Below are positions 8,660 to 17,324 of a DNA stretch of 49,241 nt, in pieces. The first letter of the stretch is position 1. Each line of letters opens with the position of its first letter. Source of the stretch: Rhodothermales bacterium (GTDB lineage: Bacteria > Bacteroidota > Rhodothermia > Rhodothermales > Bin80); assembly GCA_022821875.1 (NCBI GenBank), contig JAJECV010000109.1:1-49241 (forward strand). The letters are read 5' to 3'. Both the position numbers and the translations under genes were made by a program. The notes under the pieces are model-generated. The model was not told the DNA's origin and made no database searches. It saw only the letters and a program-made list of their open reading frames with translations.

Positions 8660-11002
8660 ATGAAGATAACATACTACACCAAGGCGTTTTTCGCTGGCAT
8701 ATTGATGCTGATCTTTACGCCGACCATTGCGATGTCGCAGTTTACCGCTCAGTGGCTGGACATTGGCACATTTCACAGCACCTACACCGAGTCAGGTGCA
8801 CAGGACGAGGTGAACTCTTCCGCCCCGGATGGTATGGAGTGGCCTGCCATCCTTCGGGAGAGCAGTCACTACCGCGCTAGAGCACTTTGGCTTGGAACGA
8901 AGAACTGGACCTCTCCGGACGGGCAGAATTTTCCGTACTTCGTGGCCCGGATTGGTCCCCGTACATCAGGTGCAGACGTAACGTATCCAGTCCAGAATCT
9001 CCTGATCAGCAAGACCGAGGATACCGTTATTGAAGTAGACGGGGCACTGTCCTTTGACAATGTGGCGGTGATTGATGAGATTGATCCATCCCTTCCGGCG
9101 GATCGAATGATTCACAACATTCACAATACCTATATCGGTGTCACCGTGGATCGTAAAGCGTATGCTTATGTGAATCAGGTGCACGATGACTATAATGTCA
9201 TTGAGTATACCTACACCAACACGGGCAATAATGATGAAGATGAGGACATTGAACTGCCGGATCAAAATCTGAGTGAAACCTATTTCTTCCGCATTCATCG
9301 GCTCCGGGGGAGTGGACAGGCGGCCTGGACCGGCAGCAATGGACAGGCCTGGGGCAAGTTCAGCATGACGGATGTGGTGGGAGACGGGCATGAAAATTAT
9401 CCAATTTCGTTTACGTCCCAGTATCTCTGGATAGGGATTGAGCCGGAAACCCAGGGAGACTATGACCGGTTTGGTGTGCCGCTGTTTAAGCAGGAATCAC
9501 GTGCTCCCACGGGAGACACAATTGGACGTTTGGCCGGTGCCACCTATATCGGGCGGGCTACGATTCATGCCGATAATTCCCCAACGGATCCCACCTATAT
9601 CCGCTGTACGGAGGAGACGATTGCGACCTGTCAGCCCTCTACTCTAGGATTTATGGATCAAGACGAACCGCTGACCTCGGACGGCAGTTCGCACGAGGAT
9701 TATTATGAATGGGGAATCCGGACACGGGAAAATCCGGATCGGATTGAAGGCGGATCGGAACACATGTACCCGCATTATGCGGACCGGATAGAGCCCACGG
9801 GGGTTTTCTGGGAGCCCATGAATGACTCTTCTACCGGGAAGCAGGGGGGGCACGCGTTCACCACGGCGTACGGCCCCTATGATTTTGCTCCGGGCGAGAG
9901 TGTCCGAATCGTGGTGGTTGAAGGAGTCGGCGGCTTATCCATTGATGCAGCGGTGCGGATCGGCAGAGCCTTCAAACTCGGCGGACAAGACCGGAGTACA
10001 GACCTGATCCGATACGATGCGAATGGGGATGGAATGATCCAGACCGGAATGTTTGATTTCAGACTCAATCAGGTGGATACAGACGGAGACGGCATGTTTG
10101 ATGCGTTTGGTCATGGATTGGAGGAAATGACGAAGAATCAATGGGTGGTCACCGCAAGAGATTCATTACTTCTGACGCAGCAGCGGGCGATCAATCTGTA
10201 TGCGGCCAGTAATCAAATGTCCACCTATCCCATCCCGGAAGCCCCGCATTCTCCCACGACGTTCACGGTTACCGGGCGCCCGGACAAGGTGGAAATTGTC
10301 TGGACTCCTCCGGCGGGCGGTCCCACCCGCACGGGATGGAAACTGTACCGGACCTCACGGTTTGAGGATTATATCTATCAGAACTGTATGAATCTGGATA
10401 CCCGGCAGTTTATTGACGGCTCCAATGCGTTGGATCCGGCAGATCCATCTGCGGCGAATCAGGTGCACTGCGGCTACGATCTCATTGCGGAACTCGGTGC
10501 AGGGGCAACCTCCTATGAAGACACAGATCTGAACCGGGGGACGGATTATTACTACTATCTGCAGGCCGTTGGTGAGGCACAGCCCGTTGATCCCGACGGG
10601 ATTAACGGAACGCCGAACGGCAGCCCGCTTCGCAGTTCCCGCTATCTCACGCAGACCTATCTGCCTGTGAACCTCAAGCGGCCTCCTTACGGGTCAACGG
10701 GGACGGTGGCAGATGCACGTATTGTCCCGAATCCCGTGAACCTTGGTGCGGACCCGACCATACGGTTTGATCAGGAAGACCGGGTGGCATTCTTCAATAT
10801 CCCCGGAAATTGCACAATCAAGATCTATACCGAGATTGGAGAACTAGTCCATACGATTGAGCATACCGATGGAAGTGGAGATGAACTTTGGAACCTGACG
10901 ACGAGCTCGCGCCAGCTGCTGGTCAGCGGCATTTATATTGCCGTCATAACAGACAGCGATACGGGAGATGAGGCAATTCAGAAATTTACGGTAATCCGGT
11001 AG
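8660..11002 (+). CDS. T9SS-sorted surface protein with fibronectin III-like domain
   Basis: A 780-aa secreted protein of unknown function. The signal peptide ends about residue 23-25 (IAMSQ). The N-terminal 500 residues are beta-rich and match no domain I recognise. An Asp-rich segment at about 451-487 contains DANGDGMIQ and DTDGDGMFD, which look like calcium-binding loops. Residues about 523-647 resemble a fibronectin type III domain (VEIVWTPPAGG to YYYYLQAVG). The last 95 residues (from VADARIVPNPV) have the NP...I+F start, I+IYTEIGELV strand and SGIYIAVI ending of a T9SS type A sorting domain. It probably crosses the outer membrane by T9SS and stays surface-attached, perhaps with the neighbouring receptor. 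Confidence 0.82.
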   Translation: MKITYYTKAFFAGILMLIFTPTIAMSQFTAQWLDIGTFHSTYTESGAQDEVNSSAPDGMEWPAILRESSHYRARALWLGTKNWTSPDGQNFPYFVARIGPRTSGADVTYPVQNLLISKTEDTVIEVDGALSFDNVAVIDEIDPSLPADRMIHNIHNTYIGVTVDRKAYAYVNQVHDDYNVIEYTYTNTGNNDEDEDIELPDQNLSETYFFRIHRLRGSGQAAWTGSNGQAWGKFSMTDVVGDGHENYPISFTSQYLWIGIEPETQGDYDRFGVPLFKQESRAPTGDTIGRLAGATYIGRATIHADNSPTDPTYIRCTEETIATCQPSTLGFMDQDEPLTSDGSSHEDYYEWGIRTRENPDRIEGGSEHMYPHYADRIEPTGVFWEPMNDSSTGKQGGHAFTTAYGPYDFAPGESVRIVVVEGVGGLSIDAAVRIGRAFKLGGQDRSTDLIRYDANGDGMIQTGMFDFRLNQVDTDGDGMFDAFGHGLEEMTKNQWVVTARDSLLLTQQRAINLYAASNQMSTYPIPEAPHSPTTFTVTGRPDKVEIVWTPPAGGPTRTGWKLYRTSRFEDYIYQNCMNLDTRQFIDGSNALDPADPSAANQVHCGYDLIAELGAGATSYEDTDLNRGTDYYYYLQAVGEAQPVDPDGINGTPNGSPLRSSRYLTQTYLPVNLKRPPYGSTGTVADARIVPNPVNLGADPTIRFDQEDRVAFFNIPGNCTIKIYTEIGELVHTIEHTDGSGDELWNLTTSSRQLLVSGIYIAVITDSDTGDEAIQKFTVIR

Positions 11003-11011
11003 ATGCAGTTC

Positions 11012-11042
11012 GCGCCGCGTTTTGGTGAGTAAGGCGCGGCGC
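11012..11042 (+). terminator. intergenic hairpin before the PorV-like gene
   Basis: GCGCCGCG (11012-11019) pairs perfectly with CGCGGCGC (11035-11042), an 8-bp GC-only stem with a 15-base loop. No T-run follows, so partial termination or 3'-end protection is more likely than complete termination. It lies 9 bases after the T9SS protein stop and 29 bases before the next start. Confidence 0.45.
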
Positions 11043-11071
11043 AACGCATCACCCAAAGAAAAAACAATGAA

Positions 11072-12142
11072 ATGAAAAAGTATACAATCTTTTCAAAAAC
11101 ATTGACTATCGCTGCGCTTGTTTTGAGCAGTGTGTCAATATCTTATGGACAGGCAGGTCTCACGCCGGATACGGAAGTGGAAACAGATAAGCGTGCCCAG
11201 ACGGGTATGAAATTCCTTAGCGTCTCGGTGGATGCACGGGCCTCTGCAATTGGTTCGGCGATGACAGCAGAGTTGTCAGGATCGTCGGTGTCCATGTTCT
11301 ATAACCCTGCCAGTATGGGCTTTATGCCCGGGCGTATGTCTGCGGCAGCAGCGAGTATATCATACATTGCAGATATCGGATATACGCAGGCCAGTATTGC
11401 TTTCCGTCCAGGTTCATCGGCGAATTATGGCGTTGTCGGGGTCTCGATTGTATCTGTGGACTATGGTGATTTTATTCGTACCGTTCGCGCGAATAACGAT
11501 GACGGTTTTATCGAAACCGGCACCTACAGTCCTACTGCAATGGCGGTTGGGCTCGGGTATGCCCGGTCCTTCGGTGACCGCTTCTCGGCCGGTGCCAATA
11601 TCAAACTGGCGTTCCAGGATTTTGGAACCGGATTTGCGACCTCACAGAATTTTGACAGCGGAGTCATTGCGACAACGGAAGACTACAGTACCCGAACGGT
11701 TGCATATGATTTCGGGATCGTATATGCAACCGGGTTTGAGAGCCTTGTGATCGGGATGAGTGCCCGCAACTTTGCCCAGGAGCAGATTTATGTGCGGGAA
11801 CGGTTTGAACTGCCGCTCACCTTCCAGATTGGGATGTCTATGAACCTGATTGATCTGACCTCCATCAATCCTGACATGCACAGCATTCAGCTGCATGTGG
11901 ACGCGCAGCGGCCGCGTGACTTTTCGGAGCATATTCGTTTCGGCATGGAATACACCTTCATGGATATGGTATCCTTACGTGGAGGGTTTGAGCAGCTGGG
12001 AGCTAGTGAGGAGCAGGGATTCAGTGCCGGTGCGGGACTCCGGTATGCATTCGGAGGCTTTAATGTCGGTGCAGATTATGCCTACACTGATTTTGGAGAG
12101 CTTGGTACCGTCAATCGGGTCGGGCTTCAGATCGGTCTCTAA
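11072..12142 (+). CDS. PorV/PorQ family outer-membrane beta-barrel protein
   Basis: A 356-aa outer-membrane barrel protein. The signal peptide is cleaved near SISYGQ (residue 27). The mature N-terminus has GMKFLSVSVDARASAIGSAMTA followed by SVSMFYNPASM, the hallmark of the PorV/PorQ (UPF0164-like) family, and the rest alternates short amphipathic strands. PorV is the T9SS shuttle protein that receives sorted substrates and passes them to the attachment complex. Here it follows a T9SS substrate directly, so it may be a dedicated partner of the 780-aa protein rather than the general PorV. The operon ends with a strong terminator at 12187-12227. Confidence 0.85.
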   Translation: MKKYTIFSKTLTIAALVLSSVSISYGQAGLTPDTEVETDKRAQTGMKFLSVSVDARASAIGSAMTAELSGSSVSMFYNPASMGFMPGRMSAAAASISYIADIGYTQASIAFRPGSSANYGVVGVSIVSVDYGDFIRTVRANNDDGFIETGTYSPTAMAVGLGYARSFGDRFSAGANIKLAFQDFGTGFATSQNFDSGVIATTEDYSTRTVAYDFGIVYATGFESLVIGMSARNFAQEQIYVRERFELPLTFQIGMSMNLIDLTSINPDMHSIQLHVDAQRPRDFSEHIRFGMEYTFMDMVSLRGGFEQLGASEEQGFSAGAGLRYAFGGFNVGADYAYTDFGELGTVNRVGLQIGL

Positions 12143-12186
12143 AATTTCGGCTTGGCCGATCCTGAGCGATTTAGATTCAGGTTGCA

Positions 12187-12227
12187 GGCGGAGAATTGGG
12201 CAAATTCCCAGTTCTCCGCCTTCTTTA
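12187..12227 (+). terminator. intrinsic terminator after PorV-like gene
   Basis: GGCGGAGAATTGGG (12187-12200) pairs with CCCAGTTCTCCGCC (12207-12220), a 14-bp stem with one G-T type mismatch and a 6-base loop, followed by TTCTTTA. This is the clearest Rho-independent terminator in the window. It separates the TonB receptor trio from the CRTAC1 gene run that starts at 12247. Confidence 0.8.
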
Positions 12228-12246
12228 TGAAAATGTGAGGGTTTGG

Positions 12247-13962
12247 ATGAACACTGCGGTTACTTGCGGGATTGTACTCCTCTTTGCAGTCTCGTTTTGG
12301 ATAACTGGCTGTCAGATGTCAGGGGATACTGCGCCGGATCAGGGGTTCATCCGGTTCACCGAAGTGACGGCCGAGGCGGGGCTCGCTGGATTCCGGCATG
12401 ATAACGGAGAAGATGGCGAGAAGTATTATGCGGAACAGATGGGGTCCGGAGCAGGCTTTATTGACTACGACGGAGATGGATGGCTGGACATAATACTTGC
12501 GGGGGGCGGATACTGGGATCGTGCCCCGCATTTCTGGTACAAGTCCCTGTGGATGTATCGAAATATGGGAGATGGCACGTTCATTGATGTAACCGGCGCA
12601 GCGGGATTGGAGGGGCTGGACGCATTCACGCTTGGCGTGGCCGCGGCGGACTATGATAATGATGGGGATCGGGATCTGTTGATTACCAGCCTGAATGAGA
12701 ATATGCTCCTGGAAAATAAGCAGGGTGTATTTCAGGCGCGGGAAGACGCAGGACTCAGTCTGGAGGATGAATGGAGCAGTTCCGCCATGTGGATGGACGG
12801 GAATCGGGATGGCCGGCTGGATGTGTATGTGGGCAATTATGCAGACTGGACCCCGGAAACCGATAAATTCTGCCCGGAAGGTGCGATGGAGAAACTCTAC
12901 TGTATTCCCGCGGATTACGAAGGCAGAGCCAGCCGTTATTATGAAGCGGCAGGGGACGGGACGTTTATGGATCGGACCCAGGAAGCGGGGGTGCATCATG
13001 CACTTGGGAAAGCACTGGGAATGGCGGAATGGGATTTTAATCAGGATGGGTGGCCGGATTTTGCGGTGGCGAATGATGGTGAGGGGGATCTTCTGTTTCT
13101 AAATAATCAGGATGGCACGTTCTCGGAGCGCGGAGTGCAGAGCGGGATTGCGTTCAGTGAGCATGGCGAGGCCCGCGCAGGGATGGGCATTGATATTGGT
13201 GTGGTGGATCAGACCGGTCACCCCTCGGTTTTTGTAGGAAATTTCTCCACCGAAATGATCGGCGTATACCGGTATTTGGGCAATGGTCTGTTTGCAGATC
13301 GTGCGGCACGGTCCCAGATCGGTCAGCCAAGCCTGAACACGCTCACCTTTGGGCTTATGCTGATGGATGTGGATCTGGATACAGATTTAGATCTGCTGGC
13401 TGCGAACGGACATGTGTACCCTGACCGGCTGGCTGGGCAGGATAAAATCACGTATGAGCAGCGGGCACAGCTGTTTGAAAATGACGGGACGGGCCTGTTT
13501 GCAGAAGTGCCTCCCTCAACGACCCCGCCGCTGGAGATTGAAATGGTTGCCCGCGGCGCAGCCTACGGAGATTATGATCGGGACGGGGATCTGGATATCC
13601 TCATTGTTGAAAACAATGGTCCGGCACATCTATGGCGAAATGAGGTCAGCGGGCGCAACTGGCTCCGCATCACGGTTACGGGGACGAATGGGAATCGGGA
13701 TGCCTTTGGGACGCATATCCGGGTATATGCAGGTGGGCAGGTTCAGCAGCGCCGGATCCGGTCAGGCGGCAGTTACCTGTCGCAGAATGAAATCGCTGCC
13801 GCATTCGGGATGCGGGAGGCGGCGGTTGTGGACAGTCTCCGTGTCAACTGGCCGGACGGACAGGTGCAGGTCTTCTATGATGTACCTGTGAATATTGAAG
13901 TTCATCTTACACAGGGACAAGAGGACTGGAACGAACGTCCGATGCCGGGTGCCGTCAACTGA
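12247..13962 (+). CDS. CRTAC1 family lipoprotein 1 (FG-GAP repeats, ASPIC/UnbV)
   Basis: A 571-aa predicted lipoprotein (lipobox ITGC, Cys22). The body is a beta-propeller of FG-GAP/VCBS repeats with calcium-binding DxDxDG loops: DYDGDGWLD, DYDNDGDRD, DGNRDGRLD, DFNQDGWPD, DVDLDTDLD and DYDRDGDLD. The C-terminal ~75 residues are an ASPIC/UnbV domain (NRDAFGTHIRVY, RRIRSGGSYLSQ, DSLRVNWPDG). Two cysteines sit in a C-x9-C-x-P-x2-Y-x-G segment shared by all three paralogs here. ATG 12247 is chosen over 12196 because it begins a lipoprotein signal and follows a GAGGG at good spacing. It is the first gene of the run. The molecular function of the family is not established. Confidence 0.9.
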   Translation: MNTAVTCGIVLLFAVSFWITGCQMSGDTAPDQGFIRFTEVTAEAGLAGFRHDNGEDGEKYYAEQMGSGAGFIDYDGDGWLDIILAGGGYWDRAPHFWYKSLWMYRNMGDGTFIDVTGAAGLEGLDAFTLGVAAADYDNDGDRDLLITSLNENMLLENKQGVFQAREDAGLSLEDEWSSSAMWMDGNRDGRLDVYVGNYADWTPETDKFCPEGAMEKLYCIPADYEGRASRYYEAAGDGTFMDRTQEAGVHHALGKALGMAEWDFNQDGWPDFAVANDGEGDLLFLNNQDGTFSERGVQSGIAFSEHGEARAGMGIDIGVVDQTGHPSVFVGNFSTEMIGVYRYLGNGLFADRAARSQIGQPSLNTLTFGLMLMDVDLDTDLDLLAANGHVYPDRLAGQDKITYEQRAQLFENDGTGLFAEVPPSTTPPLEIEMVARGAAYGDYDRDGDLDILIVENNGPAHLWRNEVSGRNWLRITVTGTNGNRDAFGTHIRVYAGGQVQQRRIRSGGSYLSQNEIAAAFGMREAAVVDSLRVNWPDGQVQVFYDVPVNIEVHLTQGQEDWNERPMPGAVN

Positions 13963-13965
13963 TTG

Positions 13966-15633
13966 ATGCGAAGTGCGATTACAGTATGTGTGGGGATTGC
14001 CCTGATTGCGGGGTGTTCGAGGGAGGCATCCAGGGATCCAGGTGCAGGGGAACCCCTGTTTACGGAGGTGACCCAGAGGGTTGGACTTGGAGGGGTGGCC
14101 CATAACCATGGAGGGATTGGGAATTCCTATGCACCGGAAATTGTTGGTGCGGGCGGGGCATTCTTTGACTATGATCAGGATGGCTGGCAGGATATTCTGG
14201 TGGCAACCGGAGGGGCATTTGCGGGGGAGCCGTCGCTCGGAGCACATCCGGCGCTGCGACTGTTCCGCAATCTTGGAGGAGACGGGTTTGAAGAGGTCAC
14301 GCAGCAGGCCGGCCTAGCCCTACTTCGCGCATATAGTCTGGGAATGACGGTCGGAGATTATGATGATGACGGGGATGAGGATGTCTATGTGACAGCGCTG
14401 GAAGAAGATCTGCTGCTGCGCAATACGGATGGTGTTTTTGAAGATGTTGCACAGGCCGCACAGGTTGGACAGATCCGTGAATGGAGTACGAGTGCCATGT
14501 TCTTTGATGCAAACCAGGACGGGTTTCTGGATCTCTATGTTGGAACGTATGTCCACTGGAGTCCGGATGAGGACATTTATTGCAGTTTTAATGAGCGTAA
14601 GGTGTACTGTACTCCGGAGGTGTATGATGGTATTGCCAGCCGTTATTACGAGAATCAGGGCGATGGAACGTTTGCCGATCTGACGAAAGAGGCGGGATTT
14701 CTGTCGGGAGTGGATCCGGTTCGGGACAAAACATTAGGCGTTGCGGAACTGGATGCGAATCAGGACGGATGGCCCGATGTGTTCATTGCCAACGATACGG
14801 AGCGGGACATGCTTTTTATGAATCAGGGCGATGGCACGTTTGTGGAGACCGGGGTCCCCAGCGGGATTGCCTATGATCAGCATGGGAAGCCGCGGGCCGG
14901 GATGGGCGTGGATATCGGGGTCGTGGATGAATCGGGCGAACCCTCTATCTTTGTGGGCAACTTCTCGGATGAGATGGTCGGTGTATACCGGCATATCGGA
15001 GGGGGGATATTTAATGACCGTGCGGCAGCATCCCGGATTGGGCAGCCCAGTCTGAAGACGCTCACCTTCGGCCTTGTTCTCTTTGATGTCGATCTGGATA
15101 CCGACCTGGATGTGCTGATCGCCAATGGGCATGTTCAGACACATATTGCCCAGATTGTGGATGGGGTGTCCTTTCGGCAGCGTCCACAATTATTTTTGAA
15201 TGACGGGACTGGCACCTTTGCCGAGATGCCGGCAGGCGGGCCATTGACGGAACCCTTTGTCGGTCGTGGACTTGCAGCCGGAGATTATGATCTAGACGGC
15301 GATCTGGATGTTCTTCTGGTTGAAAACAATGGTCCCATACATCTGTGGCGGAATGAGTCCGCGGGGAAGACATGGCTTCGGGTCAGGCTTACCGGAACAA
15401 GAAGCAATCGAAATGCATATGGTGCGCAGCTCCATTTGTGGAGTGGAGGGAACATGCAGGTCCGGCGTATTCGCTCGGGTTCCAGTTATCTGTCTCACTC
15501 GGAATCGGCCGCTTTTTTTGGCCTCCAGGGAGTGCCGGACAGTTTATGGGTCCGCTGGCCGAGTGGTCAGGAAATCTGGATAGATGATTTGCCGGTCAAT
15601 ACTACAGTCAACCTCATTGAAGATGAGTCGTAA
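13966..15633 (+). CDS. CRTAC1 family lipoprotein 2 (FG-GAP repeats, ASPIC/UnbV)
   Basis: A 555-aa predicted lipoprotein with lipobox IAGC (Cys17). It has the same architecture as the previous gene: DxDxDG loops (DYDQDGWQD, DYDDDGDED, DANQDGFLD, DANQDGWPD, DVDLDTDLD, DYDLDGDLD) and a terminal ASPIC/UnbV domain (NRNAYGAQLHLW, RRIRSGSSYLSH). The cysteine segment is C-x8-C-x-P-x2-Y-x-G. The gene starts three bases after the stop of paralog 1; a TTG at 13963 is a less likely start. Its closeness in sequence and order to the neighbours points to tandem duplication. Confidence 0.9.
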   Translation: MRSAITVCVGIALIAGCSREASRDPGAGEPLFTEVTQRVGLGGVAHNHGGIGNSYAPEIVGAGGAFFDYDQDGWQDILVATGGAFAGEPSLGAHPALRLFRNLGGDGFEEVTQQAGLALLRAYSLGMTVGDYDDDGDEDVYVTALEEDLLLRNTDGVFEDVAQAAQVGQIREWSTSAMFFDANQDGFLDLYVGTYVHWSPDEDIYCSFNERKVYCTPEVYDGIASRYYENQGDGTFADLTKEAGFLSGVDPVRDKTLGVAELDANQDGWPDVFIANDTERDMLFMNQGDGTFVETGVPSGIAYDQHGKPRAGMGVDIGVVDESGEPSIFVGNFSDEMVGVYRHIGGGIFNDRAAASRIGQPSLKTLTFGLVLFDVDLDTDLDVLIANGHVQTHIAQIVDGVSFRQRPQLFLNDGTGTFAEMPAGGPLTEPFVGRGLAAGDYDLDGDLDVLLVENNGPIHLWRNESAGKTWLRVRLTGTRSNRNAYGAQLHLWSGGNMQVRRIRSGSSYLSHSESAAFFGLQGVPDSLWVRWPSGQEIWIDDLPVNTTVNLIEDES

Positions 15634-17311
15634 GATTGCAATGCTCAAAATAGCGGGGATCATATTACTCTTTTTTGTGGCAGGATGTGGTCCATCCGGG
15701 TTGGAGCCAGAGAATTCCGAGGAGGAGCAGAACTTGGCAGCGATTGTATTTGAAGATGTGACGGCGGCCGCTGGTCTGGGAGATTTTCGGCACGAGACGG
15801 GGGCTTTTGGAGAAAAGTGGTTTCCGGAGACGATGGGAGCGGGGGGCGGTTTTCTGGATTATGATGATGATGGAATCCTGGATATTCTGCTGATCTCCGG
15901 CAGTATATTTCCATCAAGGGGGGCCGCTTCATCGCCCGCAATCCGCCTGTACCGCGGCAGCGGGGATGGACCATTCACCGAGGTGACCCGGGAGGCCGGA
16001 CTGGCCTCTCTTCGGAGTTATGCATTCGGGGTCAGCGTTGCAGATTATGATAATGATGGCGACTCGGATGTATTTGTAACGGCATTATTTGAGAATCTCC
16101 TGTTACGCAATGAAGAGGGAGTTTTTCGGGAGGTGAGTAAAGAAGCCGGTCTGGGAGATGATCGCGAATGGAGTTCGGCCAGTGTATTTCTGGATGCGGA
16201 TCAGGACGGGTTTCTGGATTTATATATCGGCAACTATGTTCACTGGACCCCTGAAGAGGATATTTACTGCACCCGTGTCGGAGACAAAAAATCCTACTGT
16301 ACGCCGGAGCAGTATGAGGGGATTACCGGGCGTTTCTACCGAAACCGGGGAGACGGCACCTTTGAAGAGCAGTCCGATGATTTTGCCGGTCTGCCCGGCA
16401 AAACGCTTGCCGCGGCAAGTATGGATTATAATCAGGATGGATGGCCGGATCTGATTGTTGCGAATGATACCCAGCGGGATCTGCTCTTTGAAAACCAGAG
16501 AGATGGCACCTTCGCGGAGAAGGGCATTGCCAGCGGGATTGCGTTTGACGAAAACGGGCGTGCACGCGCAGGAATGGGAATTGATATTGGTGTCGTAGAT
16601 GCGGCCGGTGGAGAGACCGTGTTCATCGGCCATTTCTCCGGCGAAATGGTGGGGGTCTACCGGCATGTGGGCAACGGGATTTTCACGGAGCGGGCGGCGG
16701 TTTCACAGATTGGCAGGCCAAGCCTGCGTACGTTGACCTTTGGGCTTTTGCTGGCGGACTTTGATCTGGACGAAGATCTGGATCTGGTCACCGCCAACGG
16801 TCACATTACCGAAGATATTGGAGAGGTGGAGGAAGGTGTTACGTTTCGGCAGCGGTCGCAGTTGTATGTGAATGTGGGGAATGGGAGATTCTCCGAGGCG
16901 GAGCCGACCGGTGTTTTTTCCGAGTTTATGGTGGCCCGGGGGGCTGCGTGGGCCGATTACGATCAGGATGGGGATCCAGACCTGCTCATCACCGAGAATG
17001 GCGGCCCCGTACATCTCTGGCGTAATGAGACGGAGGCAGGCAGTTCACTGACCGTGAAATTGGTCGGAATCACCAGTAACCGGGATGCCATTGGGAGCCG
17101 TGTGCGGGTATATGTGAATGGAACGTGGCAGGAGCGTTATGTGCGAAGCGGTACAAGTTACCTTTCTCAGAGTCAGCGCTGGCCCCTATTTGGATTGGGG
17201 GCGGCAGATTCCGTAGATTCACTGGAAGTGCATTGGCCAGGTGGTACGTTCACAGGCCGAACGGATGTCCCTGGCGGGACGATCACGATCAGGGAACCGA
17301 CGATCCAATGA
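15623..17311 (+). CDS. CRTAC1 family lipoprotein 3 (FG-GAP repeats, ASPIC/UnbV)
   Basis: A 562-aa predicted lipoprotein (lipobox VAGC, Cys22 from this start). Calcium-loop repeats DYDDDGILD, DYDNDGDSD, DADQDGFLD, DYNQDGWPD, DFDLDEDLD and DYDQDGDPD precede an ASPIC/UnbV domain (NRDAIGSRVRVY, RYVRSGTSYLSQ). The shared cysteine segment is C-x9-C-x-P-x2-Y-x-G. ATG 15623 overlaps the stop of paralog 2 by 11 bases; ATG 15641 would also give a workable signal peptide. It is the third tandem copy and is followed after 13 bases by a TPR lipoprotein gene. Confidence 0.9.
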   Translation: MSRKIAMLKIAGIILLFFVAGCGPSGLEPENSEEEQNLAAIVFEDVTAAAGLGDFRHETGAFGEKWFPETMGAGGGFLDYDDDGILDILLISGSIFPSRGAASSPAIRLYRGSGDGPFTEVTREAGLASLRSYAFGVSVADYDNDGDSDVFVTALFENLLLRNEEGVFREVSKEAGLGDDREWSSASVFLDADQDGFLDLYIGNYVHWTPEEDIYCTRVGDKKSYCTPEQYEGITGRFYRNRGDGTFEEQSDDFAGLPGKTLAAASMDYNQDGWPDLIVANDTQRDLLFENQRDGTFAEKGIASGIAFDENGRARAGMGIDIGVVDAAGGETVFIGHFSGEMVGVYRHVGNGIFTERAAVSQIGRPSLRTLTFGLLLADFDLDEDLDLVTANGHITEDIGEVEEGVTFRQRSQLYVNVGNGRFSEAEPTGVFSEFMVARGAAWADYDQDGDPDLLITENGGPVHLWRNETEAGSSLTVKLVGITSNRDAIGSRVRVYVNGTWQERYVRSGTSYLSQSQRWPLFGLGAADSVDSLEVHWPGGTFTGRTDVPGGTITIREPTIQ

Positions 17312-17324
17312 GCAGTCATTAAAA

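Noticed and set aside
5206-12142. SusC/SusD-type polysaccharide utilisation locus
   Set aside because: No SusD-like lipoprotein or glycoside hydrolase is present. The partner genes are a T9SS-sorted protein and a PorV-like barrel.
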